DNA of 64,000 nucleotides from contig PLZS01000087.1 of the NCBI GenBank assembly GCA_003153555.1, forward strand, positions 19,382 through 83,381, in the 5' to 3' direction. Positions within the stretch are counted from its first letter, which is position 1, and each line of letters opens with the position of its first letter. The position numbers and the translations under genes are program-made. Shown in pieces: positions 53,730 through 62,980 of the stretch. A model generated the notes under the pieces. That model searched no databases, was not told the DNA's origin, and worked only from the letters and a program-made list of their open reading frames with translations. Origin of the DNA: Candidatus Melainabacteria bacterium. Lineage in GTDB: Bacteria; Cyanobacteriota; Vampirovibrionia; Obscuribacterales; Obscuribacteraceae.

Positions 53730-54419
53730 GTGCTTTTAATGCGTCTGAATAAATTATTGATTGCTGCTTGTTTGACAATTGCTTGCACGCCTGCAAGTTT
53801 TGGCACTTCATTTGACGATGCGTTTAAAGTGAAAAGCACACAACCGGCAGCTGGTGCGTTTGCTAGAACGGTTAGCAGTATTAGAACCACAACTGATTCT
53901 TCGGAAACTAGAAGGCTCATTGAATTAGCCAATGCCAAGATCGCCAAGGAGCCTAATAACGATAAGTATTTTGCAGCACGTGCCCAGCTTCACAGAGATC
54001 TTGGTGAATTTACTGAAGCGATTTCTGACATCAGTCACGCAATTCAGTTAAATCCCAACTCTCAAATCTATTTCGAATTTCGAGGGACCGTTAAGGCGAT
54101 CTTGAAAGACTACGCCTCGGGAGTGAAGGATCTCGATAGTGCTCTGTCGGTTGGTCCCCCAAGCTATGAATTATTAGTTAAGCGCGCGAGTGCGTTGGCA
54201 GTGGTTGATCGTTATTCTGACAGTCTAAAGGACTGCGATACCGCTATCGCAATGTCGCCTTCTTCGGCTGAAGCCTACGCCGTTCGAGGACTTTCATATT
54301 ACTTTATGCACAATTATCAACGTGCTTCAGCTGATTGCGAGAAGGCCTTAGCTCTCAATCCAGGTAACGCTACGGCTATCGGACTTCGAAATTCGTTGTC
54401 TAAAACTGGTCATCTGTAA
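53730..54419 (+). CDS. Secreted TPR protein
   Basis: 229 residues from GTG at 53730, with AAAGGG seven bases upstream; ATG at 53739 is an alternative. The signal peptide is residues 1-26 (LLIAACLTIACTPASFG). About four TPR units fill residues 60-225 (EFTEAISDISHAIQLNPNS; NYQRASADCEKALALNPGN). Followed after 12 bases by the long LysM-tailed gene, so the two are an operon and probably work together at the envelope. Confidence 0.82.
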   Translation: MLLMRLNKLLIAACLTIACTPASFGTSFDDAFKVKSTQPAAGAFARTVSSIRTTTDSSETRRLIELANAKIAKEPNNDKYFAARAQLHRDLGEFTEAISDISHAIQLNPNSQIYFEFRGTVKAILKDYASGVKDLDSALSVGPPSYELLVKRASALAVVDRYSDSLKDCDTAIAMSPSSAEAYAVRGLSYYFMHNYQRASADCEKALALNPGNATAIGLRNSLSKTGHL

Positions 54420-54431
54420 CTGTGGCTGATT

Positions 54432-57400
54432 ATGACAAATGACAAAACACCTAAGACTCCAAAAACCCCTGAAAGTACTCCAAACACGGGTATCCAGGAT
54501 TTCGTTTTAAATCAAACGGCACCGCCTGAAAAAGCAAACATTATCAATAATTCGCAATCTGGAGCGTCTGTAGATGCGCGGAGCATTTTGGGTTTAAGCC
54601 CTGAAACTAACGCCCCCATTGGTTTGGACGCCACCAACAAGTTGACGACGCCTTCTTTGCGGCGTTCAACTAAGAGCGCCGAGCAAACGATCGCACCAAA
54701 GTCAGGTGGTGTTTCGGGGGCTTTCGGAGATGAGAGACCGATTGATGCAACCAAGGCGGGCTCGAATGACTTTGCAAACGTGGGAAGACAACTACCGTCA
54801 CCTGGGAAGACCACCGATTTGCCAGCAAACACTTCGCCCAGCAGTCGTATGCAAGATGTTGGACGTTTAACGCCTCCAGCTGAACAAAGCATTGCGCCAG
54901 TAAATAGGGCAGCTGAGGCGCCGCAGAGTTGGGGAACAACGATTGATGCGAGAGCTGGCATTCCGCTGAAGTCCAATGACTTGTCTGGAACGAATCAAAC
55001 GATCACTAATCCAGTCAAATCCGAGCAAGTTAGCGTTAGTGGTGCACCGCAAAACAATTCTGGTCAACAATCTAGTTTTGATCAGTACGCGGGACGCCGT
55101 AGCAGCGGAGACAATGCAACGGGGATTACTTCGGATGTACGTGGGTTGACTACTGGTCCAACTGATCAGTTGAAACCGCAGAGCGTTGCTGCAACAACTC
55201 TAGTGACCGGTCCATTTGAGATGCGCGCTAATTCGGATGGACAAGTGAAAATAAGCAAGCCAGCAGCGGATGCGCCACCGAATGATGTGTCACGCTATCC
55301 GATCGCGACGAGCGACAATTCTGCCGAAAAGGGCACTGTTCAGAGAGGAACGCAGCAAGAATTTCTGGGACAACCAAAACCAAATTCTACGACTGAAGCA
55401 ACCCTGGCGCGAACAAGTATTTCTGGGGAACCAGTTACTCCGAATCACACTCGGTCGGTGTCTAGTGATCGATTGGATACTACCGCGAATCCGCTCAAGA
55501 CGAATTCGGCGGGGGCGTTCGATAACTCAAATTTAGCAAGACAGAATTCGGAGAGTTCTTCTGAAACTCAGAATCAATCCAAGCTCGCCGGAGGATCGTT
55601 CGATGCTTCAGGGCGTCCGAATCCTCAAGGTGTTTCCCTCGATAGTCAGGGTCGCCAGAATCTGCCGGCTAGTTCGCCAGATGTTCAGGGGCGCCAGAAT
55701 CTTCCAACGGGAGCGTTAGACTCGCAAGGAAAGCAAACCGCAGCAGGAGCAACTAATGACGCTCTTGGTCAAACGAGAAGAGAAACCGGATTGCAACTCC
55801 CAGAGACAAAGCAGTCGAGTGGTCGCACCGACACTGGTGGCATATCAAATTCTGATCCTACTCGTCAGAATACAGGAAGAAACGATGCCAACACTGCAAA
55901 AGTTCCAGACGCAAAGACATTAGCGGGTCTCGACCAGAAGTTTGGAGATAAGTTGAATCCGCCCGCAGGTGGAAGAGGCGATATCCCGATAGTCATGCCT
56001 GGCGCTCCGGATATCCTCGGCGGGTTGCGTGGCATTGGTCAAAAAGCCGATGCTAAGGACGGAAAGGAAGTTAAGGGCGAAGTAAAAGACGGTAAGGATG
56101 CTAAAGTTGATCCGAAATCTCCATCTGGAGAAACTAAGGGTGAAACTAAGGCTGGTGTCACGTCTGCTGACGACAAGATGGCTGCTCAAAAGGGTATTCG
56201 ACCTGATGCAGAAAACGCAACGAAAGCCACGGATGCTAAGCCTTCACCGGATGGAAGACCGAATAATCCAGACGGCAAGCAGGGTCAAGATGGACGTACC
56301 GCAGAAGGAAAACAGCAAGGCGGAAGTAATCTTGTCCATGATGGTGGTACGACGTCCGGTAACGCACAAAGTGGCGGTAAGTCAGAAGGTGCCGCCGGTG
56401 GGAAGTCCGAAGGTGCTGCTGGTACGAAGTCAGAGGGCGGCGCGGATAAGGTCGGCGAGGGCAAGGGCTCTGGTGACGGTAAGACACGCATAGAGCCAAC
56501 TGGGGTTCGCGTAGTTGACGCTGATGGGAAATTGATCGGCGGTCGACCGGAGCAGTCGAATACTGGGCGAACGGATATCGCTGATAAGACCAATATTGAT
56601 AGCGCAGGTAAATCGACAGCGCAACCAGGTTCGCGTTCCGAAGGTCCATTTGTTCTACCCCCTGGAAGTTTGCCTGTTCCAGACCTTGTCGGCGGAATCA
56701 GAAACATTGGTCAACAAATTGATGCCCGGACCGGCAAGCCTGTGCAAGCCGACGCGGCAAATCAAGGTGTGGGCAAACAGCCCGACAAAGGCGATGCGGT
56801 TAAGGGTGACGCGATTAGAGGTGACGCAGGCAAAGGCGATGCGATCAAGGGTGATGGGACCAAGGGTGATGGGACCAAGGGTGACGCAAGTAAGATTGAT
56901 CCAAAAACTCCGTTTGATGGCGTCAAGACGGTGGTCACTGGAGGAGTGCGAACCGGTGATGTTAAGCCTGGAGACGCTAAACCAGTCGACTCGAAACTAA
57001 TCGATGGCATCGCAGCTGCAATTACCGGCGCGGTTCGGATCGGCGATGTTAGAACTGGTGCTGATAAACCGATTGATTCGAAAACGGGAGACGGCGTAAA
57101 GACCGTTGTGACCGGCGGTGCTAATACCGGTGACGCAATTGCTCAGTCCGGTGGCGTCAAAGCCGGTGACAGCGCTAAAATCCCAGGAACAATCGGCGCG
57201 AACCTCGGCGATGGTGTTAAGACTGCCGTGACGGGCGGCGCCACCGCAGGTGATGGCAAGGGTGCTGATGGTAAGCCGATTACTCCACGAAATCCGCTCA
57301 CAGATAAATTGGATGCCGCTATCGTTGTGCCTCCATCAGTGGTGCCATTGAACCAAATGATTGGCAACCTTAAAGCAATTGCTGAACGCATTTTCCCTCC

Positions 57401-58172
57401 GGAGAGTCGTGGAACAAAATCTGACGTTTTCGATAATTTCCTTCCAGGTCGCAAGACCGAAAAGATTGAGGGCGATCGCACTCAGTCCCCAACTAGTGCC
57501 AGTGTTAGACCAGAGGCTACGATTCCAATTATCCGTTCGATCGACGGACAGATAAGCAGAGGTGACGAACAGTTTGTAATTAAATTGCCTCAAGATAAAG
57601 GTAGTGCTCAAGCGAAGCCGGACAAGACGAGCTCGGTGACTGGAGACGCGTCTTCGGATAAAGTGTCGGCGAAAGGCGGTGACTTGACCGCACTTTCAGC
57701 AAGAACAAAGACAGACGCCATTGCAGGAGAGACGAAATCTGACGCTTCCCCACCTTGGGAAATGAAAGTGGACAAAGCGCTCCCTGCGCGAGATGCGAAA
57801 GCTGGAGCCGAAGAAGAGGAAGTGTTTCCTTTGGCAGCAATCGAGTATTTTGGTCGGGACTTCGAAAAGACAATTTCCGAAGAAGACGAAGTTTCATTCG
57901 ATGGAGAAGCGATTGCTGCGCCTGATGAAGACAATCGTTATCAATACGTAGTTGAGGCCGGCGATACTATCGAACTTATCGCGATCAAGACCCTAAACAA
58001 CGTTGCTCTCGCACCACTGATTTACGACATCAATAAGGATGCAATTCCAATAGGAATGCAAGATGGGCGCATGGTGTTCACCATGAAGCCAGGTACGACA
58101 ATTTGGCTGCCATTCCCTAAAGAAGTCAAAGCGTATTTGAACAATTTGGGCGGACAGATGCCGAATTCCTGA
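54432..58172 (+). CDS. Very long low-complexity protein with a C-terminal LysM-like domain
   Basis: 1246 residues. The first 1140 are disordered and rich in Gly, Asp, Lys, Ser and Thr, with many short repeats: SQGRQNLP-type units at residues about 390-440, KGDAIKGDG-type units at about 785-820, and GDGVKTVVTGG-type units repeated four times over about 830-945. There is no signal peptide. The last 75 residues resemble LysM (YVVEAGDTIELIA, a middle ALAPLIYDINKDAI and TTIWLPFPKEV), which would bind peptidoglycan. Cotranscribed with a secreted TPR protein. The export route and role are unknown. It resembles the LysM protein at 12512-14326 in design. Confidence 0.78.
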   Translation: MTNDKTPKTPKTPESTPNTGIQDFVLNQTAPPEKANIINNSQSGASVDARSILGLSPETNAPIGLDATNKLTTPSLRRSTKSAEQTIAPKSGGVSGAFGDERPIDATKAGSNDFANVGRQLPSPGKTTDLPANTSPSSRMQDVGRLTPPAEQSIAPVNRAAEAPQSWGTTIDARAGIPLKSNDLSGTNQTITNPVKSEQVSVSGAPQNNSGQQSSFDQYAGRRSSGDNATGITSDVRGLTTGPTDQLKPQSVAATTLVTGPFEMRANSDGQVKISKPAADAPPNDVSRYPIATSDNSAEKGTVQRGTQQEFLGQPKPNSTTEATLARTSISGEPVTPNHTRSVSSDRLDTTANPLKTNSAGAFDNSNLARQNSESSSETQNQSKLAGGSFDASGRPNPQGVSLDSQGRQNLPASSPDVQGRQNLPTGALDSQGKQTAAGATNDALGQTRRETGLQLPETKQSSGRTDTGGISNSDPTRQNTGRNDANTAKVPDAKTLAGLDQKFGDKLNPPAGGRGDIPIVMPGAPDILGGLRGIGQKADAKDGKEVKGEVKDGKDAKVDPKSPSGETKGETKAGVTSADDKMAAQKGIRPDAENATKATDAKPSPDGRPNNPDGKQGQDGRTAEGKQQGGSNLVHDGGTTSGNAQSGGKSEGAAGGKSEGAAGTKSEGGADKVGEGKGSGDGKTRIEPTGVRVVDADGKLIGGRPEQSNTGRTDIADKTNIDSAGKSTAQPGSRSEGPFVLPPGSLPVPDLVGGIRNIGQQIDARTGKPVQADAANQGVGKQPDKGDAVKGDAIRGDAGKGDAIKGDGTKGDGTKGDASKIDPKTPFDGVKTVVTGGVRTGDVKPGDAKPVDSKLIDGIAAAITGAVRIGDVRTGADKPIDSKTGDGVKTVVTGGANTGDAIAQSGGVKAGDSAKIPGTIGANLGDGVKTAVTGGATAGDGKGADGKPITPRNPLTDKLDAAIVVPPSVVPLNQMIGNLKAIAERIFPPESRGTKSDVFDNFLPGRKTEKIEGDRTQSPTSASVRPEATIPIIRSIDGQISRGDEQFVIKLPQDKGSAQAKPDKTSSVTGDASSDKVSAKGGDLTALSARTKTDAIAGETKSDASPPWEMKVDKALPARDAKAGAEEEEVFPLAAIEYFGRDFEKTISEEDEVSFDGEAIAAPDEDNRYQYVVEAGDTIELIAIKTLNNVALAPLIYDINKDAIPIGMQDGRMVFTMKPGTTIWLPFPKEVKAYLNNLGGQMPNS

Positions 58173-58186
58173 TCGTGATAACAAAT

Positions 58187-58243
58187 TGCCTTAGCGTACT
58201 TAAGGCATCAATTATTGCACAGCCGCCCACCCATATAGTGGGC
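58187..58243. terminator. Two hairpins between convergent genes
   Basis: TGCCTTA (58187-58193) pairs with TAAGGCA (58201-58207), and GCCCAC (58225-58230) pairs with GTGGGC (58238-58243). They lie between the LysM giant and the convergent HxlR gene and probably end both transcripts, although T tracts are short. Confidence 0.45.
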
Positions 58244-58253
58244 TAGGCCCCGC

Positions 58254-58661
58254 TCACTGCGCCGAAGCTAACTCCGGCACAGGCACGGCCTTCAGTGCTT
58301 GTTTCTTTTCGTGCCTAGCCGCGCACTCTTGCGCACCTCGAGTGGCTAGAAGCTCTTCTGAGTGCTCACGAGCCCAAGCTTCCAAGTTTTCCAGCACAGG
58401 AATAAGCGTCCGCCCAAGTTCAGTCAGCGAATATTCGACCCGTGGTGGCACTTCAGCGTACACACGTCGTGTTACTAGCCCGTCTGCTTCCAATTCGCGT
58501 AGCTGGTGTGTGAGCACACGCTGCGTCACACCTTTGAGTTCACGCCGTAACTCATTGAAGCGCAATGTGCCCTTGGTCAACTTGCAGATAATAAGAACTT
58601 TCCATTTGTCGGAAATCATTGCGATTGTCGCCATGATCGGACATTCCAATTTCGTGTACAT
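58254..58661 (-). CDS. HxlR-family transcription regulator
   Basis: 135 residues, with GAGGT six bases before ATG. The winged-helix pattern is that of HxlR/MarR-like proteins: a Cys near the N-terminus (LECPIMATIAMISDKWKVLIICKL), RFNELRRELKGVTQRVLTHQLRELEADGLV and the wing VPPRVEYSLTELG. The N-terminal Cys is the redox- or aldehyde-sensing residue in several family members. Divergent from a YceI-family gene, the usual arrangement for a regulator and its target. Confidence 0.92.
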   Translation of the reverse strand: MYTKLECPIMATIAMISDKWKVLIICKLTKGTLRFNELRRELKGVTQRVLTHQLRELEADGLVTRRVYAEVPPRVEYSLTELGRTLIPVLENLEAWAREHSEELLATRGAQECAARHEKKQALKAVPVPELASAQ

Positions 58662-58714
58662 AATTACCTCAATCCGTTCGTACAGATCGGAAATTCAATC
58701 TAGTTATTCTGACA

Positions 58715-58780
58715 GTATCCAAACGGGTACTACCTTACATATTGGTTACTTCTTGCGTCTGGATACCTACATCCTAGTAT
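58715..58780. promoter_or_regulatory. Candidate HxlR operators
   Basis: GTATCC-AAAC-GGGTAC at 58715-58730 is a near-perfect palindrome, and GGATAC recurs at 58761-58766, opening an ATAC-N10-GTAT element that ends at 58780. TATGAT at about 58777-58782 could be the -10 of the YceI gene. Operators of HxlR proteins are often GTAC-type palindromes, so these are good candidates. Confidence 0.45.
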
Positions 58781-58823
58781 GATTATCGAATCCTAGCAAG
58801 CAATGTTTTATTTTGGAGGGTTT

Positions 58824-59429
58824 ATGATTCGCCTGGCTACAGCACTCGGTTTTGCCGCAATTTTGTCCACATCTCTTCCCACCCTGGCTGAGACTTATAC
58901 TATCGATCCGCAGCACTCTCAAGCCGGTTTCTCGATTCGCCACATGATGCTGTCCAACGTCAGAGGCGCGTTCAGCAAAGTCAGCGGAACGATTGATTAC
59001 GACCCGAAGAAACCCGATGAGTCTAAAGTGTCTGCGACTATCGACATGAACTCCGTCGTTACTCACGATGAGAAGCGCGACAACCATCTGAAAAGCCCTG
59101 ATTTCTTTGATACGGCTAAGTATCCAACCATGACTTTCACGTCCAAAAAAGTGGTCGCAAAAGACAAAGACCATCTAACCGTGACCGGTGAGTTGAATCT
59201 TCACGGCGTCACTAAAGAAGTGACTATGAATGTCGAGGGACCGACTGCTGAGCTCAAAGATCCTAAGGGCGCCAAGCGGGGTGCTTCGGCATCCACCCGG
59301 ATTCATCGCAAAGACTTTGGCGTTACCTACAATAAAAACCTCGACAATGGCGGAGTTGCGCTTGGTGAAGACGTTGACGTGACGATCGATGTTGAAATGA
59401 AAGCAGCAGCAGTCGCTACTGCAAAGTAA
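58824..59429 (+). CDS. yceI: YceI-family periplasmic lipid-binding protein
   Basis: 201 residues from ATG at 58824, with GGAGG upstream; an in-frame ATG at 58803 is less likely. The signal peptide is residues 1-22 (Leu-Ala-Glu). The mature chain has the YceI hallmarks: YTIDPQHSQAGFSIRHMM, VSGTIDYDPKKP, VTHDEKRDNHLKSPDFFD, YPTMTFTSKKV and NLHGVTKEVTM. The fold is a lipocalin-like barrel that binds polyisoprenoid lipids. Likely controlled by the divergent HxlR protein. Confidence 0.93.
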   Translation: MIRLATALGFAAILSTSLPTLAETYTIDPQHSQAGFSIRHMMLSNVRGAFSKVSGTIDYDPKKPDESKVSATIDMNSVVTHDEKRDNHLKSPDFFDTAKYPTMTFTSKKVVAKDKDHLTVTGELNLHGVTKEVTMNVEGPTAELKDPKGAKRGASASTRIHRKDFGVTYNKNLDNGGVALGEDVDVTIDVEMKAAAVATAK

Positions 59430-59608
59430 AGCAACCGATTGTAGTCTAGCCGCGGTTTTATGAGTTTTGTCGCCAATCAGCTACAAATCCCTCATGCATA
59501 GCGGCTTTACCTTGATCAGCGGGGCAGAGTTTCGCGGAACTCAGAAAAAAATTTGACCGACTACGTAATTTCCCCACTGACTTCATTTGGTCGTGATGTT
59601 ATGTATAT

Positions 59609-59745
59609 GGAGACCTGAAAAGGTCGGTTTCCTAATCAGCTTCTTGCCCAACCTGATTACCCCACGAATTTCGTGGGGTCCCGAGACCTGTGGTTTTCAG
59701 TCCGTCCGGACTGCCAAGTCTTGATTCTTGCGCTTTACGGCGCAA
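59609..59745 (+). promoter_or_regulatory. Structured leader with six tandem hairpins
   Basis: Six stems lie in 137 bases just before the small gene at 59757: GGAGACC/GGTTTCC (59609-59632), TAATCAG/CTGATTA (59633-59659), CCCCACGA/TCGTGGGG (59660-59678), GAGACC/GGTTTTC (59683-59698, one bulge), CAGTCC/GGACTG (59698-59713) and TTGCGC/GCGCAA (59728-59745). The GAGACCTG element occurs twice, so stems 1 and 4 could swap partners. The last stem overlaps the AAAGGGA ribosome binding site, so it could gate translation. No known riboswitch class is recognised. The rest of 59430-59608 holds only a weak hairpin at 59434-59458. Confidence 0.6.
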
Positions 59746-59756
59746 AGGGATTTCCT

Positions 59757-60020
59757 ATGCAAACTTGCTGCTTAACAGTTCAACAGTTGACCGCCACCGA
59801 GTCAGACGAGGTCGACAGTCATCCGTTTCCTGGATCCGTGGGCGCCATTCTCTACGAAATCGCTCCCGGTGCGACTTTTCTTTCGCAGCATCAAATTGCC
59901 AATGTTATGCGTGCGGCAGCCAAACATTTCAAGAGAGGAAGATCGTCAGATCTTACGATCATGGTTGAGAAAGATGGATCGGTTTCTTTCCGTGTTGAAT
60001 TGCCAGGCGCCGTAGCCTAG
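59757..60020 (+). CDS. Small cytoplasmic protein behind a structured leader
   Basis: 87 residues from ATG at 59757, with AAAGGGA six bases upstream; an open frame back to 59673 would run through the hairpins. It has a Cys pair near the start (TCCLTVQQL), a Gly/Pro turn and a helix (FLSQHQIANVMRAAAKHFKR), then two strands (DLTIMVEKDGSVSFRVEL). No family recognised. Its regulation through the leader is inferred. Confidence 0.6.
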   Translation: MQTCCLTVQQLTATESDEVDSHPFPGSVGAILYEIAPGATFLSQHQIANVMRAAAKHFKRGRSSDLTIMVEKDGSVSFRVELPGAVA

Positions 60021-60105
60021 TAGAGTTGTCCGTCGTCCAAGGTTGCATAGGTCCACTCAGTAATTGGTGCGCATGTGCCACCACTCTGTAATCGGAGTAT
60101 GTTAA

Positions 60106-60432
60106 ATGGACTGGTTTATCGCAGTATTTGTTGTTCCCGAAGTATTTATATTGGTGCTTGGATTCATTGCAATCATCGCATCGCTCGTCGGGAGTGGCGA
60201 ACTGTCACGGTTGAAGCCGGTCTACAAGCCAAAAGGGCGTGAAGTAGATCCGACCTACTGGGGGCAATATTTGAAAGAACATAAAGAGACTATTGCTTTA
60301 CCGACATCTTCCCCGGCTATTGTCGCTGCTTCTTCCGTCACCGCATCTGGTATCGCACTGCCTGCATTACTCAAGGCGCCCGAACCTGCAAAGTGGGATA
60401 AGGATTGGACAGGCGGTCCTCAGTTAGATTGA
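60106..60432 (+). CDS. Small membrane protein of unknown function
   Basis: 108 residues, with GGAG about ten bases upstream. One or two hydrophobic segments at residues 3-30 (FIAVFVVPEVFILVLGFIAIIASLVG) are followed by a Lys/Pro/Tyr-rich cytoplasmic-type tail with a second weakly hydrophobic Ala/Val stretch (about 70-90). No family recognised. Confidence 0.55.
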   Translation: MDWFIAVFVVPEVFILVLGFIAIIASLVGSGELSRLKPVYKPKGREVDPTYWGQYLKEHKETIALPTSSPAIVAASSVTASGIALPALLKAPEPAKWDKDWTGGPQLD

Positions 60433-60614
60433 TCCCCGCAATATTTCCTGGTATAGACCGGGAGTCCCATAGACGCTGAATTGTCTGTAGTGATCGAGAA
60501 CTTCTTCGTTCATGTGAATATATGGGTGTGGATTTATTGGAAGTATGATACAAAAGCCAAGGCAATTGTACTCGTAGTTGCTTTGGTCGTTGCTATCTGA
60601 AGGACGTGCGGAAC

Positions 60615-61292
60615 GTGTCAAAGATTTTGCTGGTTGAAGACGATAAGGATGTCATCTCTGTGGTTCGTGACTGGCTTGCTATGGAGCAGCATCTCGTCGA
60701 TGTAGTTGAAGATGGCAAGACTGCTTTGGAACAACTGGCTATATCTGAATATGATCTTGTCATTTTGGATTGGGGTCTACCGCTGCTTTCTGGCATTGAG
60801 GTTTTGCAGCAATACCGGGGACGCGGTGGTTCTACGCCTATCCTTATGTTGACAGGCAAGGGCGAGGTCCAAGAAAAGGCGGCGGGACTGGATCATGGTG
60901 CAGACGACTATCTCACTAAACCTTTTCACATGCTCGAGTTGTCTGCGCGGCTACGAGCATTGTTGAGAAGAGCGAGTGGGCAAACCAGTAATGTCTTAAA
61001 AATCGGGGCCCTTGAATTGGATCATGACACGCATTACGTCGTTCATGCGGGAGAGCAAGTGGTTTTGCCTCCAAGGGAGTTTGCGTTGCTGGAGTTTCTT
61101 ATGCGGCATCCGAATCAAGTTTTTAGCGCGGAGGCACTTTTAGAACGCGTCTGGCACTCCGAGGCTGACATAGCACCAGAAACGGTGCGCGCCTGCGTAA
61201 AAAGGCTGCGCAAAAAGTTGAGTATGGAAGCTGATAATTCGATGATTCAAACACTTCATGGCGTCGGGTATAGGCTGTCGGCTCCGCAATAG
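60615..61292 (+). CDS. Orphan OmpR/PhoB-type response regulator
   Basis: 225 residues from GTG at 60615, with AGGA ten bases upstream (GTG at 60606 is an alternative). The receiver has Asp52 (VILDWGLPL), Thr in MLTGKG and Lys in LTKPFH. The winged helix ends in LHGVGYRLS. It is closely similar to the regulator at 7738-8412. No kinase is adjacent on the same strand, but a HAMP sensor gene starts at about 63217, beyond one minus-strand gene with a Pho-box-like promoter. Confidence 0.93.
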   Translation: MSKILLVEDDKDVISVVRDWLAMEQHLVDVVEDGKTALEQLAISEYDLVILDWGLPLLSGIEVLQQYRGRGGSTPILMLTGKGEVQEKAAGLDHGADDYLTKPFHMLELSARLRALLRRASGQTSNVLKIGALELDHDTHYVVHAGEQVVLPPREFALLEFLMRHPNQVFSAEALLERVWHSEADIAPETVRACVKRLRKKLSMEADNSMIQTLHGVGYRLSAPQ

Positions 61293-61412
61293 CTTTCAGC
61301 GATGTGGCAATAGATGTTAATGGATACAGCGCAACAATTTCACACGCATCGCCATATTTCTTGTCACCATCGCAATAGCACATGAGCCGTGTCGAACAAG
61401 TCATGAACGCAG

Positions 61413-61443
61413 AGTAGAGTCCCTTGGGGGACTCCGCTCTACT
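61413..61443 (+). terminator. Terminator of the response regulator transcript
   Basis: AGTAGAG (61413-61419) pairs with CTCTACT (61437-61443) and, inside, TCCC with GGGA over a TTGG loop; GAGTCCC/GGGACTC is an alternative inner pairing. It is followed by TCTTTC and lies 121 bases after the stop. Confidence 0.55.
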
Positions 61444-61537
61444 TCTTTCATAGACTTTCTGATGCTCCAAGAGAGTCGGTATTTTGCTGGCTTTGATGAG
61501 CATCCGAAATAGGGATCACCCTTTTGTGTGGTTACCT

Positions 61538-62821
61538 TTAACCAAACAAACCGATTGGATCAAGAATTTTCTTGATTACGTCTTTGGGCTTGCTCAAATC
61601 CGGTGGTGTAAGCAAGTTTTCAACTGGCTTCAGTGGATCTGTTGCAAATGATTCCAATCCTGTGAGTGGATTTGGAAGACCGCCGCCGCTGCCGCTGCTA
61701 CCACCACCAATCATCTCGAATGGATTCGGAAGACCGCTGCCGCTGCTGCTACCGCTGCTACCGCCGCCAAACATGTCGAATGGATTTGGAAGACCGCCAC
61801 CGCTGCCGCTGTTACCGCCGCTTAACATATCTAGAGGATTCGGGAGACTATTTAGTAAATCGGACGGGTTGGGTGGTGTTGGAAGTCCCATTCCACTGAG
61901 CATGTCGAATGGATTCGGCAATCCGCCTCCCCCTCCGCTTCCTGAGTTTGAGGCACCATTCTGTAGATCCAATGGACCGAATTGTCCGTAAGACTGGTTA
62001 GAGTTGTCGGGTGCGAACGATTGAGTGGGAGTCCCGACTCCATTAGTGTTTTGGAATTGCTGTTCAGGGTCAAAATTTTGATTGCCATTATCAGCATTGC
62101 GCATTTGTGCATAGGTATCGCTGCTGGTGCGCGTGTATTCGGCGTTGCATTGGCTCTGTGGGCTGGAGTCAGTGCTGGAATCAGTGCTGGAGTTGGAACC
62201 GAATTGATCATCTTGTTTAAAACGTTCGACTCCCGACTTGGTAAGGTTTTGTTCGTGTGCGACTTCTTTAGTGCCTTTCTCCATGGCGTCAATTGCCCCG
62301 TTCGTGTCTCCTTGGCGCAATAGGCTCTCAGCTTTTTCAATGTTTGACGAAGCATCTCCTTCGTTATTCATGCCTTTTTGAATCATCGACTTGGCGACGC
62401 TGTCACCATTCTGCGCGTCGTCCAATTTGCCGAGCCCTGAATCGATTTTGCCACCAGCGTCGTTAAGGTCGCCAGTTGCTTTGCGCAAGTCCTTCATAGC
62501 ATCTGTGGTATTGCCTTCACGAGCTTCTCCAATCGCATTCGCTAAGTCATGTTGAGTGCGTCCATCACTGTGAATTCCTTTTTGAAGGTCTCGGATTCCA
62601 CCTCCTGAGCTGTCATCTTTATCATAAATTGGCGGCTGATTGTTTATTTCTGTATTTAGCTGCGCATCACTTTTTGTGCTATCTGGAGTTGATTTGTTAG
62701 TAAAAATGTGGCAATAAGCGTCAGTGTCTTTGGCGTTGTAAGCTTCGGTGGCTGCTGAAGCGAGTGGGCATTCCTGCGGAACACTGGTTTCCGCACCTCG
62801 TATACCTCTGTCGTAAACCAT
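61538..62821 (-). CDS. LPNP-repeat protein under a Pho-box-like promoter
   Basis: 427 residues from ATG at 62821, with AGGAGG upstream; the frame is open back to 63010 without a better start. The N-terminal third is polar and Cys-containing (QECPLASAATEAY, AYCHIF), the middle helical with TPR-like spacing (ESLLRQGDTNGAIDAMEKGTKE). The last third has about six units of the form GGGLPNPFDMLSGG separated by Gly/Ser. There is no signal peptide. The promoter region at 62981-63040 carries four 11-bp direct repeats, suggesting phosphate-type control. Function unknown. Confidence 0.72.
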   Translation of the reverse strand: MVYDRGIRGAETSVPQECPLASAATEAYNAKDTDAYCHIFTNKSTPDSTKSDAQLNTEINNQPPIYDKDDSSGGGIRDLQKGIHSDGRTQHDLANAIGEAREGNTTDAMKDLRKATGDLNDAGGKIDSGLGKLDDAQNGDSVAKSMIQKGMNNEGDASSNIEKAESLLRQGDTNGAIDAMEKGTKEVAHEQNLTKSGVERFKQDDQFGSNSSTDSSTDSSPQSQCNAEYTRTSSDTYAQMRNADNGNQNFDPEQQFQNTNGVGTPTQSFAPDNSNQSYGQFGPLDLQNGASNSGSGGGGGLPNPFDMLSGMGLPTPPNPSDLLNSLPNPLDMLSGGNSGSGGGLPNPFDMFGGGSSGSSSGSGLPNPFEMIGGGSSGSGGGLPNPLTGLESFATDPLKPVENLLTPPDLSKPKDVIKKILDPIGLFG

Positions 62822-62980
62822 AGTAAATTTCCTCCTGGGGTGGAAGCGAAGAACATTGGCTTGGCACCATCCGATGGAAGTCGGAGTGACAAGCGCTGTG
62901 ATGGCAACTGCGAAAGTGCAACTACCGTTTAGTAAGGTGAACGATTGTTGGCGGGCGAACCGAACCGGCTCTCTGAAACC

